The position numbers and the translations under genes are program-made. Under the pieces are notes generated by a model that ran no database searches, was not told where the DNA came from, and was given only the letters and a program-made list of their open reading frames with translations. A DNA stretch of 39,197 nt from Bacillota bacterium (GTDB lineage: Bacteria > Bacillota > Clostridia > Lachnospirales > Lachnospiraceae): contig JAEYSV010000051.1 of assembly GCA_023434365.1 (NCBI GenBank), positions 1 through 39,197 on the forward strand. Reading direction: 5' to 3'. Below are positions 9,328 through 17,810 of this stretch, in pieces (the first letter of the stretch is position 1; the number at the start of each line of letters is the position of its first letter).

Positions 9328-11457
9328 TTATTCTTCCTCAGTATTTTCTGTTGTATCTTCTTCGTCTGCTGTCTGATTGTCTTCGTCTATGGATTCTGTA
9401 TCATCTTCCTCAGATCCATCTTCTTCATCGTCAAAGATTATACCATCATCTTCTAAAGAGTCATCCTCCGTATCAGCATCTTCGGTATCAGTATTTTCAG
9501 TATCAGTATTTTCAGTATCATTATTCTCAGTATCCGTATTCTCAGTATCCGTATTCTCCGTATCTGTTGTCGTTCCTGGTGTGTTATCATTCGTTGTTGG
9601 CGGATTAACTGGTGGATTGGTTACTGTCCCCTCTTTCGATGGATAGATCCCAAGGAATGGAAAGACTTCTTTCATAATATCATGAGCCAGTCTTGTTGCT
9701 ATTTTACTATCTGCCTGTTTTTCCACTTTTTCTTCATTTGCTTCATCCACTATAACATAAACAACAACTTCTGGATCCTCTACTGGGGCAAACCCAATAA
9801 AAGATACCAAGAATCTTTCGTCAGTCCTGGGATACTTTTGAGCTGTTCCTGTCTTCCCACCAATCGTATAACCAGGAATCTGTGCTGGTTTGGCCGTACC
9901 ATTTTCTACACCTTCATATAAATAAGAACGCAGCATCTCACTGGTCATTTCCGATACCGTACGTTTTACCAAATTATCATCCATAGACTTAATAATAGCG
10001 CCATTCGGTGACGCAATCTGTTTAACTACATGTGGAGTATAATAATAACCACCGTTAATCGTTGAGGAAAAACCTGCAAACATCTGTACCATGGTAGTCT
10101 GAATGGACTGGCCAAAACTGCTAGTTGCAAGTTCCGTAGGTCCAAGTTGTTCCTCCTTAAAACTGATACCAGGCTCTTCTCCTGGCAGATCAATTCCCGT
10201 TCTACTTCCTATATTGAATGTATCTAGATAGTCATGAAATACACTTTTTCCCATTTTAGCAACTATCTGCATTAATGCATCATTACAAGATAATGCTATT
10301 GCCTGAGATAACGTAATAAGACCATGACCTCTTTTATTGGCACAACTGATATGTGACCCAAAGATATCTTCGCCACCATCACAAAAATAAGTAGTTTCAG
10401 TGCTTGACAAAGCTTCCTCAATAGCTGCACCTACAGTAAATGGTTTAAATGTTGAACCAGGCTCATAACTGTCGCTTACCATATAATTACGCCAGATAGC
10501 ATTCAAAGCATCCAACTCTTTCTTCTCTGCCTGTAACGTATTAATCTCTTCCTTTGTGTAAAACGGTGTTAAATCTCTAGGGTTATTTAAATCATAAGAA
10601 TTCGTTGATGCCATTGCATAGATTTCTCCATTACGTGGATTACCTATTAAAACCGCCACATTTTTTGCACCAATTGTTTGATTGAAATTCTTAATCTGCT
10701 TTTCAATAATACTTTGAATGTTAACATCCAGCGTAGTGACGATATTATTACCATCAACTGCAGGATTCAGGACACGATCAATGCTTCTATCTGAATCTAG
10801 ATATCCATATCGACTTCCTATAATTCCATTGAGTTGTTCGTTATAGAACCCCTCTATCCCATTGTTCCCCTGATCGCCATCAAAGGTAAATCCAATTGTT
10901 GCGCTCGCTAGAGACTTTAATGGGTAAGTGCGGATATACTTGTCCTCAAACCAAACTCCTTTTACATAATCCACTAGTGATTTGAACTCCTCTGACTGAA
11001 GCATCTCCTGATAAGCGGTCACTTGCTCATAAGTCAAATTCTTAAGTTGAATCACATATCGCGACTCCGAATTATCCTCGATGACTTTTCTGGCATCCTC
11101 TCTAGGAATATTAAAACCTTTTTCCAAAGCAGTTAGTGTTGGTTCCAAATACGTATCTTTTTCTTTAATAATCACAGGATCAAGAATTAAGTTATAATAT
11201 TTCACACTTTCTGCAAGCACCATGCCATTACGGTCTAAGATATCTCCTCGCTTAAATGGCAGCGTACTATAGTTATAGGTCTGCTGTGACAATGCACTTC
11301 TTAGATATCTCTCTCCATCTTCGTTAAGCCCTAAAAACATATGTATCGCTACATAAATAAATCCACATAGAACAAGACAAAATACAATTATTGCCCATAA
11401 TCGCATTTTGTCAGTCATTTTTTTTATCTTATTATCTTTTTGTCTATATCTTGCCAT
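9328..11457 (-). CDS. pbpB: Class B penicillin-binding protein (FtsI/PBP2B-like) with acidic repeat tail
   Basis: Septal transpeptidase working with FtsW and FtsL. It has a basic cytoplasmic tail, one membrane segment (about 19-43), the RGDILDRNG motif (about 70-78), and a transpeptidase domain with S335-TFK, S390-CN and K535-TG. No PASTA domain is seen. In its place a Pro/Thr linker leads into a roughly 80-residue tail made almost wholly of Asp, Glu, Thr and Asn, including about seven NTDTE-type units (residues 629-665). The tail makes it longer than typical family members without PASTA. It is preceded by ftsL and followed by spoVD, so two class B PBPs are encoded in tandem. Cell division role is inferred from position. 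Confidence 0.93.
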   Translation of the reverse strand: MARYRQKDNKIKKMTDKMRLWAIIVFCLVLCGFIYVAIHMFLGLNEDGERYLRSALSQQTYNYSTLPFKRGDILDRNGMVLAESVKYYNLILDPVIIKEKDTYLEPTLTALEKGFNIPREDARKVIEDNSESRYVIQLKNLTYEQVTAYQEMLQSEEFKSLVDYVKGVWFEDKYIRTYPLKSLASATIGFTFDGDQGNNGIEGFYNEQLNGIIGSRYGYLDSDRSIDRVLNPAVDGNNIVTTLDVNIQSIIEKQIKNFNQTIGAKNVAVLIGNPRNGEIYAMASTNSYDLNNPRDLTPFYTKEEINTLQAEKKELDALNAIWRNYMVSDSYEPGSTFKPFTVGAAIEEALSSTETTYFCDGGEDIFGSHISCANKRGHGLITLSQAIALSCNDALMQIVAKMGKSVFHDYLDTFNIGSRTGIDLPGEEPGISFKEEQLGPTELATSSFGQSIQTTMVQMFAGFSSTINGGYYYTPHVVKQIASPNGAIIKSMDDNLVKRTVSEMTSEMLRSYLYEGVENGTAKPAQIPGYTIGGKTGTAQKYPRTDERFLVSFIGFAPVEDPEVVVYVIVDEANEEKVEKQADSKIATRLAHDIMKEVFPFLGIYPSKEGTVTNPPVNPPTTNDNTPGTTTDTENTDTENTDTENNDTENTDTENTDTEDADTEDDSLEDDGIIFDDEEDGSEEDDTESIDEDNQTADEEDTTENTEEE
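9463..9573 (-). repeat. 15-bp tandem repeat coding for NTDTE units in the PBP tail
   Basis: About seven imperfect 15-bp units (minus-strand consensus near GAATACTGATACTGA) encode consecutive (N/A)(T/D)DTE blocks at residues 629-665 of the septal PBP. The units keep the reading frame. Such arrays are prone to change in copy number. Confidence 0.85.
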
Positions 11458-11465
11458 TAAACCAC

Positions 11466-12002
11466 CTACTTACCTGCCAGCTTTTCGTATAAGTTAAGCT
11501 CTCCGTTTGTCGGTATCTCACCATACTGTTTTACATACCCATTATCATCTGTTTCATATGAAATTACCTGATTTTCCTCAGGAAGTACCATCCCGAAGGT
11601 ACCAGTTGCAATTTCATATAACAAATCCATGTTTAACGGCACATCTTTTGAATCACTAATTACTTTATTTTCATCAGCCAGTTTCATCACTTGGGTTTCA
11701 AGCGTACTCAGTGTTTTTGCACTAGCCTTTATCTCTCCCTGTACTCTCAGATAATTAATTGCTAAGAAAGCAATTGCAAAAAATGCAACACTATAAGTAA
11801 GGAATGCTAACAAATCCATTCCTCTAAGGCGCGATGCTCTCTCACGTTGTTTTTGTCTATTATCGCGTTCCCGTTGCCGTCTCTCAAACTCTTCGCGCTG
11901 TCTTTCCCCTGGCCGTACACTTCTATCGTAGTCAGGTGCAGTATTTAATTGTCTGACATTACTACCATCAATATAATAATTATACTTTCTTTCTGCACTC
12001 AT
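11466..12002 (-). CDS. ftsL: FtsL-like cell division protein
   Basis: Small bitopic protein placed between rsmH and the septal PBP gene, the standard position of ftsL. A long, very basic and Arg/Gln-rich cytoplasmic region (about 28-60) precedes one membrane segment (about 64-85). A short external stretch with heptad-like spacing (KTLSTLETQVMKLADENKV) fits the coiled coil by which FtsL pairs with DivIC and DivIB. FtsL proteins are poorly conserved in sequence, so the name depends on topology and context. It has 178 residues, longer than most FtsL because of the N-terminal tail. Start ATG with AGGGGGATCTT upstream. Confidence 0.85.
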   Translation of the reverse strand: MSAERKYNYYIDGSNVRQLNTAPDYDRSVRPGERQREEFERRQRERDNRQKQRERASRLRGMDLLAFLTYSVAFFAIAFLAINYLRVQGEIKASAKTLSTLETQVMKLADENKVISDSKDVPLNMDLLYEIATGTFGMVLPEENQVISYETDDNGYVKQYGEIPTNGELNLYEKLAGK

Positions 12003-12020
12003 AAGATCCCCCTCTTAGAC

Positions 12021-12956
12021 CTATATTCTTTCAAATACTCTCAATTTAGCGCTTTTTGATCGACTATTATTCGTCAATTCTTCCTCTGATGGTAAGATTG
12101 GTTTTCTAGATATTACTTTCCCTAACGGTTTTCTGTTACAAACACAAATAGGAAAGCTTGGAGGGCATATACATGGATTTTCCAAATCCTTAAAGCATTT
12201 TTTCACAATTCTGTCTTCTAACGAATGAAATGTTATAATACAGATTCTCCCCCCAGGAGCTAATAACTCTACCATATCTCTTAATGTGTTTTTTAACACA
12301 TCTAATTCTTCATTAAGCTCAATGCGAATCGCTTGAAATGTTTTCTTTGCAGGATGTCCTGATGCCATTCTGATTTTTGCCGGAATTGCTGCTTTAATCG
12401 CCTCCGTCAACTCATAAGTTGTTTCAATTGGCTTCTCTTGTCTCATTCTAACGATATGCTTTGCGATATTCTTTGCGAATTTGTCTTCTCCATAATCACG
12501 AATGATACGGTATAGTTCCATTTCGCTGTATCCATTGACAATATCTTTCGCAGTAGTTTCCTTACGGTTGTCCATTCTCATATCAAGTGGCGCATTCTCT
12601 CGGTACGAAAATCCGCGCTCCACAGTATCGAGCTGATAGGACGATACTCCAAGATCTAGAACAATTCCGTCTACTTGATTAATTCCAAGTTCCTTCAGCA
12701 CATTTGGCATTTGACTGTAGTTACTTCTAACAATCGTTACTCTTTGTCCAAATTCGGAAAGTCTTTTTGAACTTGCCCGTATTGCATCCTCGTCTTGATC
12801 TATTCCAATAAATCTGCCCTTCTCTCCAAGTAACTTACATACTTCAAAGGCATGTCCAGCTCCACCTAAGGTCCCATCAACATAGGTTCCCTCTGGTTTT
12901 ACAAGCAGATTCTCTATAGTTTCTTTTAGTAACACCGAATAGTGTTTAAATTCCAT
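12021..12956 (-). CDS. rsmH: 16S rRNA (cytosine(1402)-N4)-methyltransferase RsmH
   Basis: SAM-dependent methyltransferase (MraW) that modifies C1402 of 16S rRNA at the ribosomal P site. The N-terminal SAM-binding motif is GTLGGAGHAFEV; VDGIVLDLGVSSYQLD, ERGFSYRENAPLDMRMD and a late FHSLEDRIVK are signature RsmH segments. The frame is open one codon further, to a TTG, but the adjacent ATG at 12956 is better spaced from AGGAGG and matches the usual MEFKHYSVL beginning. It follows mraZ by 11 bases and is the second gene of the cluster, as in most bacteria. Confidence 0.97.
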   Translation of the reverse strand: MEFKHYSVLLKETIENLLVKPEGTYVDGTLGGAGHAFEVCKLLGEKGRFIGIDQDEDAIRASSKRLSEFGQRVTIVRSNYSQMPNVLKELGINQVDGIVLDLGVSSYQLDTVERGFSYRENAPLDMRMDNRKETTAKDIVNGYSEMELYRIIRDYGEDKFAKNIAKHIVRMRQEKPIETTYELTEAIKAAIPAKIRMASGHPAKKTFQAIRIELNEELDVLKNTLRDMVELLAPGGRICIITFHSLEDRIVKKCFKDLENPCICPPSFPICVCNRKPLGKVISRKPILPSEEELTNNSRSKSAKLRVFERI

Positions 12957-12967
12957 CAAACTTCCTC

Positions 12968-13396
12968 CTAAAAGCTTAACCCAAACTCTGACATACGGTC
13001 TGCTACATCATCCATATCATCAAAAGTATTGTTGCTTTCCCAACGTTCTTTATCCCATATTTCCACCTTATTTAAAACACCTACAAACACGATGTCCTTA
13101 TCAAGCGCTGCATGTTCTCTAAGCTTACCTGGAATTAGGATTCTTCCTTGCTTGTCCATCTCACAGGAAGCCGCACCTGCCATAAAGTAACGCTGCAATT
13201 GTCTTGCTTCTTTGTTACCTGGAAGTCCTCTTAATTGTGAAATGAAGCTTTCCCATTGATTATTAGGGTACGCAAATAAACAGCCATCTAAACCTAGGGT
13301 AACCACAAAATCTTCCCCTAATTCATCTCTGAACTTAGCTGGCACAATGATACGCCCTTTTGTATCAATAGAGTGATTATATTCTCCCATGAACAT
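12968..13396 (-). CDS. mraZ: Transcriptional regulator MraZ
   Basis: DNA-binding protein with two SpoVT/AbrB-like swapped-hairpin repeats that controls the dcw cluster. Both repeats show the family motif: DTKGRIIVPAKFR (about 11-23) and DKQGRILIPGKLR (about 81-93). It has 142 residues, the normal length, and begins MFMGEYNHSID. It is the first gene of the cluster, preceded by a promoter and five phased boxes that match the sequence MraZ is known to bind in Mollicutes, so self-repression is likely. Start ATG at 13396 with AGGTGAT upstream; the ATG two codons on is an alternative. Confidence 0.97.
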   Translation of the reverse strand: MFMGEYNHSIDTKGRIIVPAKFRDELGEDFVVTLGLDGCLFAYPNNQWESFISQLRGLPGNKEARQLQRYFMAGAASCEMDKQGRILIPGKLREHAALDKDIVFVGVLNKVEIWDKERWESNNTFDDMDDVADRMSEFGLSF

Positions 13397-13437
13397 AAAC
13401 TATCACCTGCTTCATCTTAGGTTTTATGGTGTTCAAA

Positions 13438-13485
13438 CCACTTTAACACCATTTCAAACCACTTTCCACCACTTTGCTCCACTTC
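13438..13485 (-). promoter_or_regulatory. MraZ operator: five phased AAAGTGG boxes
   Basis: On the minus strand, (A/G)AA(G/A)TGG boxes occur at 13485-13479, 13475-13469, 13465-13459, 13455-13449 and 13444-13438. Spacing is 10, 10, 10 and 11 bp; the fourth box has ATGG in place of GTGG. The pattern matches the AAAGTG(T/G)-N3 repeats reported for MraZ in Mollicutes. They begin at about the expected transcription start. Confidence 0.85.
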
Positions 13486-13492
13486 TACTGAT

Positions 13493-13521
13493 ATTCTAAT
13501 ACAAAATAGGGAATATATCAA
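13493..13521 (-). promoter_or_regulatory. Promoter of the mraZ-ftsZ cluster
   Basis: A sigma-A type promoter on the minus strand: -35 TTGATA (13521-13516), 17-base spacer, -10 TAGAAT (13498-13493), each one base off consensus. The start point would fall near 13486, at the edge of the MraZ boxes, so MraZ bound there would block initiation. Confidence 0.75.
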
Positions 13522-13537
13522 GTATAAAAAGGCAAAA

Positions 13538-13573
13538 AAAAAGACAAATTTTGTTATAAAAATTTGTCTTTTT
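13538..13573 (-). terminator. Terminator between lgt and the division cluster
   Basis: A 15-bp A/T-rich inverted repeat (AAAAAGACAAATTTT and its complement) around a 6-base loop, followed on the minus strand by a long T run. It lies about 90 bases past the lgt stop and just before the mraZ promoter. Symmetry suggests it could also work on the plus strand. Confidence 0.8.
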
Positions 13574-13664
13574 CCTATTCTACTATATATTGTGGCACAA
13601 TTAAATACATCACAATATCTATTATATTCGTAACAGTATTCCTTTGAGATAAATCGAATTTATA

Positions 13665-14537
13665 TTAGGCCGCTTTTGCAGAAGAAACTTTTCTACGTTT
13701 TAGAATAATTAGTGTAATACCAATTACAATTCCAACCACTGACACGGCCTGGCTAACAGCTATATTCGTCCCCCATATCAACAATTGATCAGTACGCAAT
13801 CCTTCAATCCATAAACGACCAACTCCATAACCAACCAGATAAAGTAAGATTATCTCTCCTTCAAATCGCTTATGTTTGGAATAAATGATTAGTCCTATTA
13901 AGAGTACAAGGTTCCATACGGATTCATAAAGAAACGTAGGATGCACTTGTATATACTCAACTGCATCAATAGTCTTAATATTATCTAACATATTCTGTGT
14001 AATATTACTTGCGGCTACCTCACTTTTTTTAAGTTGCATTGCAAAGAAACTATTCGTATAATCTCCAAACGCCTCACGATTAAAAAAGTTGCCCCATCGT
14101 CCGATTGCCTGTCCGATAATTAATCCAAGAACGCCGGTATCTGCTAATAACCAGAACGATATTTTCTTTACCCTTGTATAAACATATGCCGTTGCAATAG
14201 CGACAATAACGCCTCCGTATATAGCTAATCCACCATTTCGAAAATTAAAAATCTGCCCTGGATTCTCGATATAGTAGGACCAATTAAAAATCACATAATA
14301 AAGTCTAGCTCCAAGAACTGATAAGATAATGGCCCAAATTGCAAAGTCAAGGTATACATCTGGATTTTGGCCAGTTCGTTTCGCCTGCCAAGCTGCTACT
14401 AGATATCCCATCACCATTCCAAATGCAATAATCATCCCATAGAAAGCGATTTCAATACCAAATATCGTTATAGATTTGCCTAAGTTTTGAAACTCAATTC
14501 CCAAATTGGGAAATGCAACACTAACATCCATTAACAT
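13665..14537 (-). CDS. lgt: Prolipoprotein diacylglyceryl transferase Lgt
   Basis: Membrane enzyme that attaches diacylglycerol from phosphatidylglycerol to the lipobox cysteine of prolipoproteins. The 290-residue protein has about seven hydrophobic segments and the Lgt signature GLIIGQAIGRWGNFFNREAFG-like region (the catalytic Arg/Asn cluster), plus GGLAIYGG and HPTFLYES. It stands between ychF and the terminator that precedes mraZ, so it ends the upstream transcript. The ATG at 14537 has GGGGAAG upstream; the in-frame ATG two codons later is an alternative start. The cluster has no obvious lipoprotein substrate. Confidence 0.97.
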   Translation of the reverse strand: MLMDVSVAFPNLGIEFQNLGKSITIFGIEIAFYGMIIAFGMVMGYLVAAWQAKRTGQNPDVYLDFAIWAIILSVLGARLYYVIFNWSYYIENPGQIFNFRNGGLAIYGGVIVAIATAYVYTRVKKISFWLLADTGVLGLIIGQAIGRWGNFFNREAFGDYTNSFFAMQLKKSEVAASNITQNMLDNIKTIDAVEYIQVHPTFLYESVWNLVLLIGLIIYSKHKRFEGEIILLYLVGYGVGRLWIEGLRTDQLLIWGTNIAVSQAVSVVGIVIGITLIILKRRKVSSAKAA

Positions 14538-14603
14538 AGAAACTCTTCCCCTTTCTTTACTTAAAAATCATCCTATCCAATCATGTGTATTTGTTGGAGT
14601 CTT

Positions 14604-15701
14604 TTACACATTAAATCTAAATAGTACAACATCGCCATCCTGCATTACATATTCTTTTCCTTCGAGGCGTACTAAACCTTTTTCTTTTGCAGCATTATAA
14701 CTGCCACAATCCACGAGGTTGGCAAAATTCACTACCTCCGCACGGATAAATCCTCTTTCAAAATCAGTGTGAATCTTTCCAGCCGCCTGAGGTGCTTTTG
14801 TACCTTTTTTGATTGTCCAGGCTCTGGTTTCCTGAGGCCCTGCTGTAAGATAACTAAGTAGACCAAGTAAATCATAGCTGGAGCGTATTAGCTTATCAAG
14901 ACCTGATTCACTAATACCTAAGTCTTCTAAAAATTCTGCTTTTTCATCATCATCAAGCTCTGCGATTTCCTGCTCAATCTGCGCACAAACGACGAATACT
15001 TTACTTCCTTCTTTTTCGGCAAATTCTCTAACCGCTTTCACCATTTCATTCGAAGCCCCATCCTCAATCAGATCGTCTTCTGTCACATTTGCTGCATAAA
15101 TCACTGGTTTACCGGTTAATAGATTATATTCCTTCAAAAAGCTTGCTTCATCATCATCCTCTGGTTCAAACGTCATTGCTAACTGACCATCTTCGAGATG
15201 TGCTTTCAACCGAAGTAACATCTCATGTTCCTTTGCAAGAGCTTTATCCATCTTTGCACCCTTAGCAACGCGACTGATTCTTCTCTCTAAGATTTCAATA
15301 TCAGAAAAGATTAATTCTAACTGAATTGTTTCAATGTCACGAAGTGGGTTCACATTACCGTCTACATGAATGATATTGCTGTCTTCAAAGCAACGTACAA
15401 CATGAACAATAGCGTCCACTTCTCTTATGTTACTTAAGAACTGATTCCCAAGTCCTTCTCCTTTTGATGCTCCTTTTACTAGACCAGCAATATCTACGAA
15501 CTCAATCGTTGCTGGTACAGTTTTTTCACTTTTATAAAGATCCGTCAGAACCTTTAAACGGTAATCTGGAACAGGTACAATCCCAACATTAGGATCAATC
15601 GTACAGAATGGATAATTCGCAGATTCTGCCCCCGCTTTCGTTAATGCATTAAACAAAGTGCTTTTCCCAACATTAGGTAAGCCTACAATTCCCAATTTCA
15701 T
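14604..15701 (-). CDS. ychF: Ribosome-binding ATPase YchF
   Basis: OBG-family P-loop protein (redox-regulated ATPase) that binds ribosomes and acts in stress responses. G1 is GLPNVGKSTLFN near residue 5, the switch II DIAGLVKGASKGEGLGNQFL follows, and the G4 position reads NVTE instead of NKxD, the change that makes YchF prefer ATP over GTP. A coiled-coil helical arm lies in the middle and a TGS domain ends the protein (about 280-365). It has the normal 365-residue length. Start ATG with AAAGGAAG upstream. It stands alone between thiN and lgt with gaps of about 70 bases on each side. Confidence 0.97.
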   Translation of the reverse strand: MKLGIVGLPNVGKSTLFNALTKAGAESANYPFCTIDPNVGIVPVPDYRLKVLTDLYKSEKTVPATIEFVDIAGLVKGASKGEGLGNQFLSNIREVDAIVHVVRCFEDSNIIHVDGNVNPLRDIETIQLELIFSDIEILERRISRVAKGAKMDKALAKEHEMLLRLKAHLEDGQLAMTFEPEDDDEASFLKEYNLLTGKPVIYAANVTEDDLIEDGASNEMVKAVREFAEKEGSKVFVVCAQIEQEIAELDDDEKAEFLEDLGISESGLDKLIRSSYDLLGLLSYLTAGPQETRAWTIKKGTKAPQAAGKIHTDFERGFIRAEVVNFANLVDCGSYNAAKEKGLVRLEGKEYVMQDGDVVLFRFNV

Positions 15702-15771
15702 ATATGTCTTCCTTTCTATCTATCGCATATGGGTAATGCAAAGTCACTTACTATAATCTTTGCCATCCCAT

Positions 15772-16431
15772 CTAATCTCTTGATTCAATCATTAATAAGA
15801 TGCCTGATGCTATGTTAATAACTGCCTCTTCACCGCTAATTTCATTACTTACTCCGATACTATCTCCGACTGGCATCGTATAATCGGTTAACGGATACTT
15901 TACCCCTTGTAAATTGACTCCTGTCACAGGACCGTTAAAAGGTAGAAAACTAACATACTTTCCATATTGTTCACTTTTTTTTATCTGAAAAGACTTTGTG
16001 ATAACACGTATTCTATTATGTGTATCCACAATGACGCCTTTCACTAAATTTCGTTCCATTCTTACTAACAACTGCAAATTAGCATACATATGATCAATTC
16101 TTGTTCCAGTCGCACCCAAAAGCACTACTTCGGTAACACCACGCTCTATTGCAATATCTACAGCAGCCTGGGTATCGGACATATCCTTTACCGGATTTAA
16201 TTTGATAATCTCAGGTCGATTACTAGTGTCCTGAAAATGTGCCAACAAGTCAGAATGAACCGAATCAAAATCTCCAACAATCATATTCGGCGAAAAATAC
16301 TCATCTTCAAAACAATGTAATCCGCCATCTACTGCTATTAACAATTGAAAAGGTGTCGTTTTATATATACTTGCTAGCAATTCTCTATTACATGTCCCAC
16401 CGCTAACAATGATTGCTCTCTTCTTAAACAT
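15772..16431 (-). CDS. thiN: Thiamine diphosphokinase (ThiN-type)
   Basis: Transfers pyrophosphate from ATP to thiamine to make thiamine diphosphate, in the cytoplasm. The N-terminal domain shows AIIVSGG, AVDGGLHCF, VGDFDS and KDMSDTQAA, which together form the family active site; GATGTRIDHMYANL follows. A small beta domain completes the protein. The frame reaches a GTG at 16443, but the ATG at 16431 has AAAGGTGG at seven bases and is preferred. It ends the def-to-thiN operon, as it does in B. subtilis. No TPP riboswitch is visible, so it is probably not thiamine-controlled at this site. Confidence 0.94.
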   Translation of the reverse strand: MFKKRAIIVSGGTCNRELLASIYKTTPFQLLIAVDGGLHCFEDEYFSPNMIVGDFDSVHSDLLAHFQDTSNRPEIIKLNPVKDMSDTQAAVDIAIERGVTEVVLLGATGTRIDHMYANLQLLVRMERNLVKGVIVDTHNRIRVITKSFQIKKSEQYGKYVSFLPFNGPVTGVNLQGVKYPLTDYTMPVGDSIGVSNEISGEEAVINIASGILLMIESRD

Positions 16432-16456
16432 TTCGCCAACCACCTTTACTAATTAC

Positions 16457-17149
16457 CTACTTTTTATTCGCTAGCTGAGCCCTTTGCAGAGCAAAAACAT
16501 ATTTCCCAATATTTTTAGAAACTTGCTTATATTGCAATCCGTAAAAATAATGATAAGTCTTCTCAAATTCTGACTGCTTACGAACAACTTCAGCAATTGC
16601 TTCAATCATTCCATAGTTGGTTTGCATGCGAATAAACGCAATATCGCTGATACTCAAATCCTCATTCGTATAAATTCCTATCCCTGTTTCGCTGATATCC
16701 TTTATAAGGCATGGTTTACTCTTTTTTAGATAAGGAGATTCGCACTCCATAATGTTATCACGGTTATCAAATAGAATATCTTTATGCTCCATTGGTACAT
16801 AGTGAAAAAAGCTCTCCTCACCAACAAACACTCGAAAAGAATCTCTACGATTATAATTAATTCCATGGATTGGAGCTCTCAGACAGTGCACTAACTCATC
16901 ATCTAGCTTAGCAAACTCTCCTTGCACTCCTTCCCACTTCCAAAGTTTATTGTCGTCTTTATAAATAAATTCAATAATGTCCGTATCTTCAAACTTAAAC
17001 GGTTTTCCTTTTCCAACAATCAAAGAAATATAAACAGCATCCAGTTTGACGTATTCAATCTTACTAACCAATCGTAACCGGTATTGATTACGAACAAGAA
17101 TAATTTCAATTGACTTCCCTAACTTCAAGTCTTGAAGACGCACTCTCAA
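16457..17149 (-). CDS. PilZ-domain c-di-GMP receptor, YcgR-like
   Basis: Two-domain protein of about 230 residues: an N-terminal YcgR/YpfA-type beta domain (about 1-95) and a C-terminal PilZ domain with the two c-di-GMP binding motifs, RRDSFR (101-106, RxxxR) and DISETG (151-156, DxSxxG). All ligand-contact residues are present, so binding is likely. Relatives control motility or secretion in response to c-di-GMP; the target here is unknown. The start may be TTG at 17149 or GTG at 17143; GGGAGG lies inside the end of rpe, and the overlap of about 40 bases with rpe points to translational coupling. The gene is an insertion in the otherwise conserved rpe-thiN order. Confidence 0.88.
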   Translation of the reverse strand: MRVRLQDLKLGKSIEIILVRNQYRLRLVSKIEYVKLDAVYISLIVGKGKPFKFEDTDIIEFIYKDDNKLWKWEGVQGEFAKLDDELVHCLRAPIHGINYNRRDSFRVFVGEESFFHYVPMEHKDILFDNRDNIMECESPYLKKSKPCLIKDISETGIGIYTNEDLSISDIAFIRMQTNYGMIEAIAEVVRKQSEFEKTYHYFYGLQYKQVSKNIGKYVFALQRAQLANKK

Positions 17150-17792
17150 ATACCTCCCTAAAGGCTTTTACATTGCTTTCAACATCACCTTTGAACACAC
17201 TAGTACCTGCTACAAATACATTCGCTCCGGCTTCGATTACCTTGCCGACATTATCCGGTGTAATACCTCCGTCTACCTGAATGTCAACTTCTAACCCTTT
17301 CTTACTAATCATTTCACGAAGTGCTTTGATTTTATTTACCGTAAATGGTATAAAAGCCTGCCCTCCAAAACCTGGGTTTACCGTCATAATCAGTACCATA
17401 TCCACCTCGTGCAGAACAAGCTCTATATTCTCTATCGGAGTAGCTGGATTTAATGCTACGCAGGCTTTTGCCCCTAATTCCTTAATTCGAGTAACCGTGC
17501 GATGCAGATGTTTACAACTTTCCGCATGAACAGTAATGATGTCTGCTCCAGACTCAATAAATTCCTGAAGATAACGAATTGGCTCCTCAATCATTAGGTG
17601 CACATCAAAAACAAGCTCTGTTATGCCACGGATTGATTTCATGACTGGAAAACCAAAAGAAATACTTGGTACAAACATTCCATCCATCACATCAATGTGT
17701 ACATAATCAGCGCCTGCCTTGTCTATTTTAATAACCTCAGCTGCCAAATTCCCAAAATCCGCTGCCAATAGCGAAGGTGCTAGCTTAAACAT
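17106..17792 (-). CDS. rpe: Ribulose-phosphate 3-epimerase
   Basis: TIM-barrel enzyme of the pentose phosphate pathway that interconverts ribulose 5-phosphate and xylulose 5-phosphate. It opens MFKLAPSLLAADF and shows HIDVMDGMFVPSISFG with the metal-binding His and Asp, HLMIEEP, MTVNPGFGGQAFI and the phosphate-binding VDGGITPDN. Length (228) is normal apart from a slightly extended C terminus that overlaps the start of the PilZ gene. It follows rsgA by 18 bases in the conserved prpC-prkC-rsgA-rpe order. Start ATG with AGAGGAAG upstream. Confidence 0.97.
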   Translation of the reverse strand: MFKLAPSLLAADFGNLAAEVIKIDKAGADYVHIDVMDGMFVPSISFGFPVMKSIRGITELVFDVHLMIEEPIRYLQEFIESGADIITVHAESCKHLHRTVTRIKELGAKACVALNPATPIENIELVLHEVDMVLIMTVNPGFGGQAFIPFTVNKIKALREMISKKGLEVDIQVDGGITPDNVGKVIEAGANVFVAGTSVFKGDVESNVKAFREVFESASSRLEVREVN

Positions 17793-17810
17793 GTTGTAAT
17801 CTTCCTCTCG

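Noticed and set aside
9377..9646. Ser/Val-rich plus-strand open frame opposite the PBP tail
   Set aside because: It is the complement of the 15-bp NTDTE repeats and its composition is dictated by them.
15700..16460. TPP riboswitch for thiN
   Set aside because: thiN is inside an operon and no THI-box sequence is visible upstream.
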